Part shown: piece after piece, positions 32,957 through 43,927 of the stretch
How positions within the stretch are numbered: the stretch's first letter is position 1
How the letters are laid out: each line of letters opens with the position of its first letter
NCBI GenBank assembly: GCA_016271365.2
Contig: CM057456.1
Span: 663,923,501 to 663,987,500 of the forward strand
Reading direction: 5' to 3'
From: Neoceratodus forsteri
Taxonomy: Eukaryota; Chordata; Ceratodontiformes; Ceratodontidae
Length of the DNA stretch: 64,000 nt
Translations under genes and position numbers: made by a program
The notes under the pieces: generated by a model
What the model was told of the DNA's origin: nothing
Database searches by the model: none
Seen by the model: only the letters and a program-made list of their open reading frames with translations

Positions 32957-35730
32957 TTTTTTTTATTTATGAAGTCTAGGATTACAAATACCTTTGAGCC
33001 ATGGCTCTTTACAAAGGTTCCATGTCAGAGAAATACAAATTATGGGGAACATTAAGACAGGCATTACAACAATGTGGACATTGCAAATAGAGTAGAGATT
33101 AATACAGTTCAAGGGTAGCATTGTAACAAGGCAGCCAGTGGCATTTATCAGAGAAAATAGACAACAGATAAGAAGTGCCAGAGTCATAGGGAGAGGAAAT
33201 AGGGTGGGGGGAGAAGGAATGTAGGAAGGGTGGTGAGAGGGTGAAAGTGCAGCATTGGGTATACCAAGATGTGAGAGTATTTCCAAGCAGATAAGTACAT
33301 ACATACATTTACTGTGGTATTAGGAGCCATAGGAAGAGAGAGGTATACATAATTATGAAGCTAGGTAGGTACAACAAAATCAGGTACAGCTGGCAGCATT
33401 TGTCAGGTAACAAAAAAGGTGCTAGAAGAGATAAGGGGAAGAGGTTGTGGAGGGAAGGGGGAACAGTGTTAGGGGAGGTAAGCAGGGAGTAATAAGTGCT
33501 TGATTAAGAGGAGCAGATTAAGGTTGACAATCACAGGAGCTGGAGGCAGAGAGGAGGAGGCAGAAGTGGGATATGAAGGGACCTAGCTTAGACAGTGAGG
33601 AGATGCCATAGCTGAGACCATTTAACCAGTTGGGAGCTCTGTGAGCAAAGGATCTTTGCCCCTGGGTGATGCAGCAACATGGGATCTGCAGGAGCTGAGA
33701 TTCATAGCCTCTGGTGGGGCTCAGATTCTGTGCCATATGGAGTACTGCTTGGACACCTGGGAGGGCTAAAACCAATGTTATTTTTTTTGCCATTAAGCAG
33801 GTCTGGTACTTGATATGGCTTGACAATTGGAGCCATCTGGATTGGGTGTATAGATTGCAGGTGTGGGTGAGGTGGTGGGATCCAGTGATCAGCCTGCAGA
33901 CTTTGTTTAAGGTCGAGAATATGTGCCTAAGAGCGGTGGCAGAGGCTGAGACATAGATGATCAGGCCATCATCGATTAGTGAGACCAGCAAGCTCTGTAC
34001 TGCAATCCTTAAGGCATCTGCAGTAAGGCATTGCTTATGCCTGTAAAGAAGGCCAATGCATGTATTTGCAGCTTTTGTGACATTGCCTATGTGGGTGGCA
34101 TATGATAGATTACTGTCAATGGTGACATCAAGATATCTGAATGATTGAACCTGTTCGAGGGCTGCACCAAGGCAATTAGTGATTAGGATGGGCTGAGACT
34201 TGTGTTTGTTGTGAGAGCTGCAGAAAAGTGTAGGCTTGATTTTTTCATAGTTGAGGACTAATTTATGCTTGCAAAACCAGTTTTCAGTTGAAGATTGTTT
34301 TGAAGGAGGAGGGGGTCCTTGTGGGTGGTGTAAATGATGGCATTGTCTGCATAGAGAAGGATTTGTTGAGGAGAAGATTGTGGGAGACAATTCAGGAAGA
34401 GGCTGAAAAGGAGTGGCCTGACAATGGAACCTTGGGGACTCCTGAATGAATGGGTCTTTCAGCGGAGTGGACATCAGCAATCTTCACTTTTTGGAAGCAG
34501 TTTTCCAGGTAGCTCTTGAACCAAGAAAAGGATTCGTGGGAGAGTCTAGCAATTTGCAACTGTGTGATTAATAGGCAATGGTGGATGGTGTCAAATGCCT
34601 TGGGCAGGTCTATGAAGACCAGCCCAGTGAGGAGACTATTATCCAGAGAGTTGAGGATAGCACCGGTGAATTTGAGGAGGACAGATGTAATGCTGTGTCC
34701 TTTTCTGAATCCGTGTTGTTGGGTGCACAAGATGTTGTATTTGTCCAGGTATTCTGAGAGCTGGTCAGCTACTATACGTTTGGGGCCTTATAGAGAGAGG
34801 GTAGTACGGATATAGGCTGATAGTTCACAGGAAGAGCCCTGTCCCTTCTCTTGTGGACCGGTGTAATAGTGATGGATTTCCATCAGTCAGGAAACTGATG
34901 AAGGAGGAGGGAGAGGGAGAGGTTGAAGATCTCAGTTAGAGGTGATAGGACTTCATAGTGTGTAAGGGACAGCAGTTTGAGGTCAAGTGAATCCCCACTT
35001 ATTCTGTATCTGGCAATTGGCATACTGATAAAAGTGTGGATTTCAGGCATCCTGACTGCTTTGAAGTAGAACAGGGGGTGGTTAGCAGGAAGGGGGTTTT
35101 GGTGGAGAATGTTGGTGGAGTATCATCATTGAAGAAGTCCGGTGGGAGAACACTACTGAGGTCTGAGAACACAGTATTGAATGTATTAGCAATAGGGTTG
35201 AATTGAGAGTTATTAACCCTATCAACATCCAGCATGGTAGGTGAGGTTTGAGACGCCTTCCCCATGACTTCTTTAAGATTGCTGCAGAAGGATTTCCCCT
35301 TACCCCAGGTGTTAGTGAGTGCATCATTGTAATACATATTTTTTGTTTTGTGGATGGATTTTGTGCATTCGTTATGAGCATGTTTGTAGTTGAGTACTGT
35401 ATGTTGGTTTGGTTACCTGTAGCCTGAGCCCGATGCCAGAGATAGTCCTGAGCTTTTAGTTGCGTTAGGAGCTCCACGGAGAGCCATGGGTTACAGAGGC
35501 CCTTTACTTGGAGCTTTTTGAGAGGGGCATGGGAGTCACAGGCAGCGTTGAAGGAGTTGATGAAAAAGTCCAGGGCTGAGTTGACATCAGTTGTGCAGCA
35601 GATAGGAGACCTGTTATGCAGTCTGAGTCAAGATTTCAGGTGTTTCAGTTGACCCTGGGGAAGGACTCTGCTGCTGATTAATTTGGTGGGGAGGCATGCT
35701 GAATTTAGTCAACCATTCACATGACTCTGT
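32957..35730 (-). mobile_element. 5'-truncated LINE, L2/Rex1-like group
   Basis: Minus strand, with 3' end at 32,957 (T-rich, then GATTACAAATACCTTTGAGCC). It retains part of the linker after the endonuclease (about 35,440-35,560), RT motifs at 34,392-34,730 (QQHGFRKGHSITSVLL, VFIDLPKAFDTIHH, GVPKVPLSG) and a 320-codon C-terminal frame at 33,518-34,480 (FRYLDVTIDSNLSYATHI, GLLYRHKQCLT). Around 34,330-34,360 the catalytic box reads YADN instead of YADD. It is truncated at the 5' end and frameshifted. Confidence 0.85.
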
Positions 35731-35885
35731 ATTTATGGGTACATCAAAGCACGGGGCCCAGAGGGGCCCATGCTCCCACACATGCTTATCGTTATGCACA
35801 AATGGGCAGCTTGGTTCAGGCCCTGTGCTCTCACTAACAGATGTTATTTACTAGTTATAGTACACTTTTTCCAAAAGTAAGGAAA
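35731..35885. repeat. GGGCCC-rich inverted block
   Basis: GCACGGGGCCCAGAGGGGCCCATGCTCC and, further on, CAGGCCCTGTGCTCTC form imperfect inverted copies around GTTATGCACAAATGG. The block resembles 52,780-52,885 and units of the 5,225-5,610 minisatellite. Confidence 0.5.
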
Positions 35886-35889
35886 TTCA

Positions 35890-36256
35890 TGGCAAAACAA
35901 TGCATTTAGTGAATCCGTTAGGGTTAAAGCAACAAAACTGAGGAAATGAGATATTAATGTTGAGCCCCTAATCCCCCAACCCATCCCCATCCCCCACAGA
36001 CTGACACATGCTGGGTTGTGTCATGGGGTGTGAGGCTTAACTCTTACCCCAGTCTCCTTTACTGTAGCATGTCAACCTGCTTACACATGGAATGGGGTGA
36101 GAGTTGGGCCACCCTGATCCCATGGCACACCCTGGCATCTGTTAGTCTGTGGAGGATGGGGTGGTGGGATGGGGTTAGGGGCACAACACTAATGCCTCAT
36201 TTCCTCACTTTTGTAGCTTTAACCCTAACTGATGCATTAAATGCATTCTTTTGCCG
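35890..36256. mobile_element. Foldback MITE, TTCATGGCAAAA family
   Basis: The left end TTCATGGCAAAACAATGCATTTAGTG is inverted at the right as TGATGCATTAAATGCATTCTTTTGCCGTGAA. GTTAGGGTTAAAGC / GCTTTAACCCTAAC and CTCTTACCCCAGTC / ATGGGGTGAGAG also pair. A TA microsatellite follows directly. Confidence 0.8.
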
Positions 36257-36257
36257 T

Positions 36258-36293
<36 letters not shown>

Positions 36294-36298
36294 ATATT
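36258..36298. repeat. (TA)n-rich microsatellite
   Basis: An interrupted then pure TA run between the MITE and the SINE tail. Confidence 0.9.
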
Positions 36299-36299
36299 T

Positions 36300-36656
36300 G
36301 TTTAGTTTTGTTGACCGGTAAGTGTTTAGACAAATCTGCCTATTTTCAGGCATGACCCGGTGGGGATACAGATGAATGCCAACTGACCTTGAACCAGATT
36401 AAGCTGTTGGTGGTATTTTTAGTGAGTGAGGGAAATTTGGCCAGGACAATCTTTTCAATAAGTGCCATGGGATCTTTAACATCCACCTAAACTACCACCA
36501 GTCCAGGCAGATGGGACCTTGGTTTAATGTTTCATCTGAAAGACGGCACCTCAGAAGTGCAGCACCCCTCTCATGCTGCACTACAGTGTCAGTAATGGGA
36601 TATTAACCCAAGTGCCAGATGTGGGAACTGAACCCACAGCTCTCTGATCTCCCGGC

Positions 36657-36688
<32 letters not shown>

Positions 36689-36700
36689 TGACACTGACAA
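36300..36700 (-). mobile_element. tRNA-derived SINE
   Basis: On the minus strand the 5' end reads TGGCTCAGTAGGTAGC, an RNA polymerase III A box, and about 40 bp on GGTTCAGTTCCC, a B box. A conserved body follows (TGCTGCACTTCTGAGGTGCC, CAGATGAAACATTAAACC, GTTAAAGATCCCATGGCACT). A 3' part ending near 36,300 beside a TA run would be the LINE-like tail. The body is familiar from SINEs of cartilaginous and bony fishes and other vertebrates; I do not assign a named family. It is not a functional tRNA gene. Confidence 0.8.
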
Positions 36701-36713
36701 TTATATATTGTAC

Positions 36714-36738
36714 ACATATATATATATATATCTACAGT
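36714..36738. repeat. (TA)n-rich microsatellite
   Basis: TA-rich run flanking the palindromic element that follows. Confidence 0.8.
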
Positions 36739-36756
36739 ATATATACATATGGGATA

Positions 36757-36868
36757 TGACATGGCCTGACTGAAGATATCATATTTATCTTCATGAGAGG
36801 CCAGTGATATAATATCTCACTGGCCTCGAGTGAAGATAAATATGATATCTTCAGTCAGGCCATGTCAT
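36757..36868. repeat. Near-perfect 112-bp palindrome
   Basis: GACATGGCCTGACTGAAGATATCATATTTATCTTCA... on the left is matched by its reverse complement on the right, ending AGTCAGGCCATGTC. Arms are about 55 bp with very few mismatches (the inner GAGAGGCCAGTGATAT / AATATCTCACTGGCCTC region is close to perfect). The size and near identity suggest a young foldback MITE. Confidence 0.9.
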
Positions 36869-36869
36869 G

Positions 36870-39560
36870 TTCTGTTTATGCAATGTATGTTTTGGGATTT
36901 TTTTCTTGCAGTTGTCATGAGATAGCATTGCAAAAGGAATAATTAGTCAGTTTAATATAGGTAAAGGTACATTGTAACAACTTGATAAGCATGAGGCTTC
37001 ACGCTCTGTAGTGTATGCTTAATTTGTACTTTCCTTAGGGATCTACAGGAAGGGGTGTAACAGTAAAGTGTAGTGTGGATTTTTCTAAATGGGAAGTATC
37101 AGTAGCATACAATGGTTGTCTTTGTTTGTGCCAGGAAAATGTTATATAGCAATGTTAGGCAATTGCAGTGCAAAGTTAGAAGGGACCAGCAGTTCATATC
37201 TTTGATCTGTAAAATTATTTATTTTTACCTTTCTGTACCTCTGATGTTTTTTTTTGAAATTCAGCATTTTTATTGATTTATAATATAAAAAAGCACCAAC
37301 AAACATATTCAATAATGTGATAACCAGAATGGACAACAAACCACTCTGTCATCGGATAAATTATCCATATTATATAAAGTAAGGAACAAGAAACCCCTTT
37401 AAAACAATCCCAAGCCCCCTCTAATAACTCACCCCCCTTCCCTGAAGTGTGCCAACCTAGCCCAACATTACAGGAACATAATAGGAAACCATAAGCTAAT
37501 TAATTACAGTAAATACAAAGTCACACATGCCCCCACAATGCAAAGCTTCGTGGGCTGCATATGCAAATCACCACAGAATGTTATGCTGGTCCAACTTTAA
37601 GCAGAATTGCATGGTGCTGAAAGGCCTCTCACACAGTTTGCAAAGGGTGCTAACAGAAGACATAGACAGGTGTTTCGTCCTACCAGGACTCATCAGTATG
37701 CCTCGTCTGTTTAACACCCCAGTGGACTGGACCAGCTACCCCTAAGGCAGTGTGCCTGGGATATATTGTGGTGAACCCATTAAAATAAAAAAACATTTAA
37801 AAGACAAAGAACCTCTGTGCGTATTTCAACAAAATAGGTTTTAGTTTTCTAAGTGGTTCTTTAGGAACTACAGTATATAAAGTTTCATTACTGTTTTGTA
37901 ACATAGAAAAAGAGTACTTTGTAAGTAAATAAGCTTAACAACTGTTTAAGCGTTGAATAAAGAAGTTTATGTTTATTTGTACTATGAATAAACAGATAAG
38001 GTTGCAAACTGTGAACTTCATGCTAAGTAACATTACTAGAAGTTTAAATTGAAAGTAATATGAAGTCTTTCAATATTGAAGTATTTGAGTTTGTTGATGT
38101 CTGGAAATATGGTGTTGATGTTACTTCACTTATTTGTTGTTGATGAACTCTGTATTGATGAGTGCAGGCTGAAGGCTCCTTATCAGGGTCCATAGTTTCC
38201 TTGAGTTGTATGCTGTTATTCTTTTCTGTTGAAGAAGTTGTATCTCCTGACTGAGTTTGTATGATTGGGACTGTATTGGGGTCAAGTTCAAATGAGATGT
38301 CCATTGTTCAGTAATATTTTTTTTTTCACTGTTTATTAGTTGCTATTTGAAGTTAATTACAGTGAGTGCACTTTCCTACGGGCTTCTTGTGAAGTTCAAA
38401 CCGTTTTACTAAGGACAAGACTGTTAGAGTAGCGACAGTCAGTAGCGTTTTGTTTGCGCTGTTCTTTTTTATGTACTAAATGATGATAGACAGATTAACT
38501 GTCCTCGTGGAATTGTGTTAATTGGTACAGCTGAGAAATGTATGGTAGCTATGGTGAAGGAGCTGGGTTGTGTCTCGTGCTGTCAAAGTAATCCGTAGTT
38601 TTGGTTTCAGTTCCGTTGCTGCAGTGCAGCTTACTGAAAGATGTTGGTGGCTGTAGCAATGAGGTAAAGTGCAGAGTTGGTAGTGAGAAATGTATTGAGT
38701 AGTGAGAATATGTGCTGAATAAGTGGGGTAGCAGGAGTTGTGGTGCGGTGCTGGAGAACCTAAGATGCTATGTTGTCATGTGGATTGACTGAGAAGACGG
38801 AGATATGTTTTGACATGGGAACTGTTGCTGTGCGCACGATCGTGCGGTAAAGGATTGCAAATGCTTGAGAGGGAATAGTGTATGTAGTATAGTGAGATGT
38901 GAGATGTGCATGCTTGTTCAATTTGGTATGGATTTTGTGTTGATTAAGACAATGGTTGCAAATTCTGTGAAGGAGGAAGAAGGTGTTTGGTCTCTTAGCA
39001 ACTGTTGCTATGGGAGGATGTGCGCACGGTCGTGAGGTGAGACTCTGCTAATGCTCAAGAGGGAATGGTTCGTGTTGCAAAACAAATCTGTTGAGTATGA
39101 ATGGAGAAAAAAAGTGTGTTGTTGCAGTGGGAAACTGTAACTGAGAGGCATTTTACATGGAACAAGCATTCGGGGATTGACGTCGAAAAAAGTAGTGTTA
39201 TTAATTTTATATCGGTGAATGTTTTGTGAAATCATTAGGGGAAAAGTGCGTTGAAGTTCATTAAGTAAAGTGACGTGTGGCTGTTAAATGTTTTTTTTTA
39301 GGTAATAAGAAGCAGAATAGACTGAGTTTCATTTGGGAGGAGAGTTCAGCTAGTAAATGAATTAGTATGTATTGTTTTAGGTTGGTACTTTAAAAGCCAT
39401 GATTTCTTTATTTTAGGAAGTGTCTGACGGAGGTATTTGAGCGTGTATGTAACGAGTGTTACGTGAAAGTGAAACTGGTGAAATGATCATCTTGAGTCAC
39501 GGTGGAAGGTGTTCTAATTATAGTAATTGCAGTAGCGATGATGTATAGGAATGTGAAGAT
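36870..39560. other. Unassigned stretch
   Basis: No gene is recognised. Open frames up to 86 codons lack motifs. A few 10-15 bp inner repeats occur, for example GCGCACGATCGTG at 38,832 and GCGCACGGTCGTGAGG at 39,022, about 190 bp apart and inside otherwise similar sentences (GCTNATGCTNAAGAGGGAATGG). This hints at a diverged ~190-bp duplication. Confidence 0.35.
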
Positions 39561-39659
39561 ATATTTATGATGTATAGGAACATTGAGATAACAATGATAT
39601 CTTCACGGGGAGCAGAGATATTACTTTTTATTCAGTCATTTATCTCAAAACATGTATTG

Positions 39660-39665
<6 letters not shown>

Positions 39666-39706
<41 letters not shown>
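39666..39706. repeat. (TA)n microsatellite
   Basis: About 40 bp of pure TA. Confidence 0.95.
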
Positions 39707-39708
<2 letters not shown>

Positions 39709-39767
39709 GTGAGCTGATAAAATATAAACTAAAAACACATATCACTCACCCCCAAATGCAGCCAATT

Positions 39768-39797
39768 GACATTTATCACACTAGAGTGTGATAAATG
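39768..39797. repeat. Small hairpin CATTTATCACACT
   Basis: CATTTATCACACT and AGTGTGATAAATG pair with almost no loop. A repeat of the context (GCAGCCAANTGNCANTTATCACAC) follows at 39,799-39,822. Confidence 0.65.
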
Positions 39798-40254
39798 CAG
39801 CCAACTGGCAGTTATCACACTCTGCTTACCTCATCAGCATTGATTTCAACTGTGCTGATCTCACCCAACAACATTCAGATTCTGCACAAGTGTTTGAACT
39901 GCTTTCATAAAATCAATGTCAAGAATGTAGCTCACCTGTCACACCTGCACCTGCAACTCCTTCTTTCACTTATCTTGTGCACTCTATGAAAGCCACAAAG
40001 CAAGAAACCAGCAGCCTGAGTTTCATACTGGAAAAAAAAAAAGCCAAAATAGAGCAAAGCCTTCCACATTCATGAATACCTCAATTACCAAGGAAAACAG
40101 CATACTTCACTCAAATGGCAAGACAGTGTTTCAGCTTGTTTTAGCTGAATTTTCATTTTTTTTGTCTTGTTTCTTTTTCATTTATTCCAAAAGATAAACT
40201 GAAATAAAAATAATAAAAAAAAACACATTCTGCAAATCCCTATTGTATAAATTG

Positions 40255-40420
40255 CACACATGATGGGCAGATCATGTGATATGGAAAAATATGTTCACTC
40301 CTGCAGAGTGAGCTCTGGATACTGTCACTCATGCCTTTAGTACTTGTGAGTATCCTGAGCTCACTCTGCAGCAGTGAAAATATTTTTGCATATCACACTC
40401 CTGCCCATCATGTATTTTAT
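40255..40420. repeat. Foldback MITE with ~70-bp arms
   Basis: CATGATGGGCAG on the left and CTGCCCATCATG on the right bound the element. GTGATATGGAAAAATATGTTCACTCCTGCAGAGTGAGCTC is matched by the inverse of GAGCTCACTCTGCAGCAGTG through ATATCAC. A TA run follows at 40,427. Confidence 0.8.
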
Positions 40421-40426
40421 ATATAC

Positions 40427-40427
40427 A

Positions 40428-40463
<36 letters not shown>
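40427..40463. repeat. (TA)n microsatellite
   Basis: TA run after the foldback MITE, ending near 40,463. Confidence 0.9.
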
Positions 40464-40466
<3 letters not shown>

Positions 40467-40518
40467 GTAAGGATGGACATATATTCAGTGTGATAAATTT
40501 GTTTATCAGAGTCACTGT

Positions 40519-41970
40519 GGGCTGGATATTCAAACTGCGCCCAAAAAGTGCGCAATAGCAGGAGCAAGCGCAAGTCTATTGCACCCATGCGCAACAGACA
40601 TGATATTCAAAACAGGAGCAAGCCAAACTGCACCCACAGCCAACGTCTGAATATCACACAACCAGCACCATAGCGCAACAAGGGAGGGGAAGCTGAGCAG
40701 ATATGATGCGCTATGGTACAACAAGGGATGCCCAGCTGAGCAGTCCAGAGGTGCTATAGCGCAAGCAGGGAGCCCCCCAACTGCAGAGCAATGTAACTGT
40801 ACAACCAGGGAGGTAGGAGTCCACCACCCATGCCACAGATGGGCACAGGAGCACACAGCAGAACAGACATTGTCCCCCCATATCCCAAGCACATCACAAC
40901 CAGGGGAGGGCTGGAATAACCACTGGTCCATGGAGTCAAGCAACCAACCCACAGCCTGGCCATTGTGCCCTATCACACCTACCGGCAAGATGTGACTGGT
41001 GCACAAGGAAGGCGGACCACCCTGTGCCACACCATCCCCCCAGTGCGCAGCACACCCTGCACCATGACCCCCAGACAACCCCCCATGAGCAGTGACCAGC
41101 ACTGCAGGAATCCCCATGCATGCCACCACCGCTACAGTGGCAATGCAACCCTGTGCACCACAGAACCATGCAAGCCAGCCCCACGATGAGCACCTATCAG
41201 CTGGTGCAGCACATGGCAATGCAACAATGGCAGACAAAGTGCAACCACGCACAGTCCCCCGATGTACTGCTGAGAGACAGACCATGCATTGACAGAAGAG
41301 TGATCCCAGATTGGATGGTTGTGTAAGGGACACCTCCCCCAGTGGTACAGTGCACTGCACAGTATCCCAGTAACACACCCCAGCCCACCACTGGCCACAA
41401 CAGCCGGCACAGACACCCAGTGGTGCATGGAAGCATGCACCACACCAGTGACATGGGAAACCCAGCAAAGCAACGGGTACAGTGTCCGCCATGCAGGGAG
41501 TGCTACCACTGACATGCCAGCAGATCATGCAGGTCACAGACAGGCATGTGTGTCAGCTGCACAGGCCATGGATGGGCCGATGGGTGCAACATGGACACAG
41601 AGCACGTGCCATGGACGACTGCACACAGTCATCCAGTGCATGGGGAACAACACACACACACCACAGACACTGACTGATATTGACCCCCACACCATAGTCA
41701 CCTCCACATGGACACACACACACATACCCATAACTGCACCAACCCTGATGCCATGCACACCACTGCAAATCAGTGACCACCATGGTATTCATATAAAATT
41801 CAAATGTATTGTAAAAATATAAAACAACTATGTACAATAACTATAACTATTTACAAGGTTGGGGTGGGGCACAAACAAGGTGGGGTGGGCAGGGGAAGGG
41901 TGGACAAACAGGATGGAATAGGTGGGGTGTGAGGGTGGGTCCAGGGGGGGAGGTGAAGTCAGAGACCGAG
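40519..41970. other. Left subterminal region of Harbinger copy 1
   Basis: GC-rich, C/A-rich on this strand, with GCGCAA words near the end and a second GATATTCAAAA at about 40,600. Long frames on both strands (335 codons at 40,530-41,537 on the minus strand) are compositionally biased (Cys/Trp/Gly) and lack motifs, so I treat this region as non-coding transposon sequence. Confidence 0.55.
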
Positions 41971-41976
41971 GGACTG

Positions 41977-43158
41977 TCAGCGTGTCTGCCATTCCTGGCT
42001 CTGGGTCCACCTTGCCCTGTGGCACTGCAGTACTCCCGCTGTGTCCAGCCTCTGAAGTATTGCCACAGACTCCCGGGCCAGATCGAGGAGCTCCTGCATG
42101 GCATCCCTCATCTCCCTGAGATGTCTCAGACCTAGGACAAGGGAGTACAGTCAATAGGTGTGAATGCACAACCTCAGACAGCCCGCCCACTGTGCATGGC
42201 ATATGGCCATGGGACATACCACTGTGATGGAGTGTGACCAGCAGCAGTGATCACGTCCGCAGGACCTGCCCACCCAGGTGCATACAGCCATGCTGAATGC
42301 TGCACACACCCACCAGCTAAGTCATGCACAGCACCAACGTGGCCATCAAGTGACATGGCTATGTGGTGCAAAGGCAGTGGCACAGCCATGCACCTGGTGC
42401 TCGCATGCACCACCAGTGATGCACACCCAAACATGCATTGCCACTGGACAGTGTTGACTGTAACCAGTGGCGTGCATGGCAGTGATGTCAATGAATGATG
42501 GCCATACCCCGCTGCCCACCTTGCCACACAGCATGCAATATTAAGAATGGATGTCTGGTACTCACCCTCATTGGGAAGGTCGGGTGGCTGTTGTGGACCC
42601 TCGGCCTGCCTGGCTCTGTCTTTCACCGCCCTGTGCTCCGCTCTCAAATGGTGTAACTTCTCTGGGCCTGGGGGACAAAAAGCTGAGAAGAACATCAGTG
42701 CAGTCCTGAAGCAAAGTCCCCCTGCCCAAGGAGTGTGCCCTCCCACCCAGCCAGACCCACCCACCCCACACTCTGTGAACACCACCACGGGCAACCCCAT
42801 ACAGTCCCTCCCCTATGTGCTGGACACAAACCAACAATGTGACTCAAATGGACGAAACCAGTGTGTTGACGGAACCCCTACCTGGTCATGGTACCGTGCC
42901 CCTCCTGGCATGTGACCGTAGTCTGGCCAGTAACTCTGGCTCCCTCCTTATTAGGTCCAAATATTGGTGCCTGCACTGCTCCACTGTTCTGCCCCTGCCA
43001 GTCACCGCCTCTAGGGCTGTGGCCACCTCACTCCACACCTGGGACCTAGGACTCACCAGGGGGGCCTCCCCAAAGAGATGCCCATGATGTGGCTCCACTG
43101 TTGCCACCAGGTTTGCCAGCTCAGTTGCTGACCATGGAGCAGCCCTTCTCCGTGCCAT
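41977..43158 (-). CDS. Harbinger copy 1: short SANT/Myb-like protein, three exons
   Basis: Exons on the minus strand are 43,158-42,882, 42,667-42,566 and 42,131-41,977. All junctions are GT-AG and phase 1, and the frame stays coherent to a TGA at 41,977. Exon 1 starts MARRRAAPWSATELANLVA and contains QVWSEVATALEAV and RTVEQCRHQYLDLIRR, a trihelix/SANT-type DNA-binding pattern. Exons 2 and 3 encode helical, coiled-coil-like sequence (LRHLREMRDAMQELLDLARE). In-frame TGA at the end of exon 1 (about 42,888) is the only lesion seen. It diverges from the long SANT gene. Its role is inferred to be DNA binding for transposition or regulation. Confidence 0.7.
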
Positions 43159-43599
43159 TTCCAATGCGATAGTAGGCAATATGGAGCTATGCAGCGTGGT
43201 GCCCCATGTGCAGATGCTGCACGGTACAGCACTGCCATTCCCTATCATGCTGTTACTGAACAGCATGATAGAGATGCAGCCATGCAGGATGCATGGCGCC
43301 AAGGGGGCAAAGGTCGGGCACAGGGTCAAGGGTCTCTGGCACAAGGCCACACACAGTGCCATCGGGCAACTATGCATCTAGTGTGATTGGTTGCCTGTGT
43401 GCCAGCACCACAGCAGACTATCGCACAGTTGTACCATTGTGCCTATGAAGGTCCATTGCCTCAGTGTCATGTTGTGACCCTCGCTATAGCACTACTGGCA
43501 CAATGGTGGCCATGCTCTGCATTGCCTACCATGCACAGCACTTCATCAGCACGGCTGATGCTTGCGTAAGCTACCTGGGCATGCACAGTGAGGTGTACT

Positions 43600-43830
43600 A
43601 TGCATGCCACAGAACTGCGCCTTTGGCTCAGCACGTTCAACACAACTGCACAAAGTGCAACGGCGCGATATTCAGCCGTTATATGCTAATCATCCAATCA
43701 GCCATTCAATGGCACAGCAGCGCGATTTGCATCTAATTAAAGTTGCTCCTCATCTAATTTGCATGAATTGCACTATATAATTGCGACAATGTTCTGCAGT
43801 GGCCATATTCAGTTACTGCAGTTTATTGGT
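43600..43830. promoter_or_regulatory. Shared divergent promoter with octamer sites (copy 1)
   Basis: Between the two SANT genes lie ATTTGCAT at 43,725-43,732 and 43,757-43,764 and a one-mismatch ATGCTAAT at 43,683. CTATATAA (43,773-43,780) is a likely TATA box for the rightward gene. A CCAATCA box is at 43,694. The 12-mer GCGATATTCAGC at 43,665-43,676 repeats a sequence near the transposon end. The arrangement is conserved at 62,320-62,440 in copy 2. Confidence 0.65.
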
Positions 43831-43919
43831 GAGTTGCATGCTGTATGGGGGTCTGGACTGTGGTATCAGGGACATGCTTTGTACTGCACAGTCACAGGTA
43901 ACCACTGTCATCCTTACAG
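43829..43919 (+). other. Candidate 5'-UTR intron of the long SANT gene (copy 1)
   Basis: TTG|GTGAGTTGCATG at 43,829 and CATCCTTACAG|GCTGAATAATG at 43,919 are good splice sites, conserved in copy 2. The start ATG at 43,928 lies nine bases after the acceptor. Confidence 0.55.
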
Positions 43920-43927
43920 GCTGAATA

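Noticed and set aside
36620..36700. A tRNA gene
   Set aside because: A and B boxes are present, but the sequence continues into a SINE body and lacks a complete tRNA fold.
40530..41537. 335-codon minus-strand open frame as a gene
   Set aside because: It lies in the Harbinger subterminal region, is biased to Cys/Trp/Gly because of base composition, has overlapping long frames on both strands and shows no domain motif.
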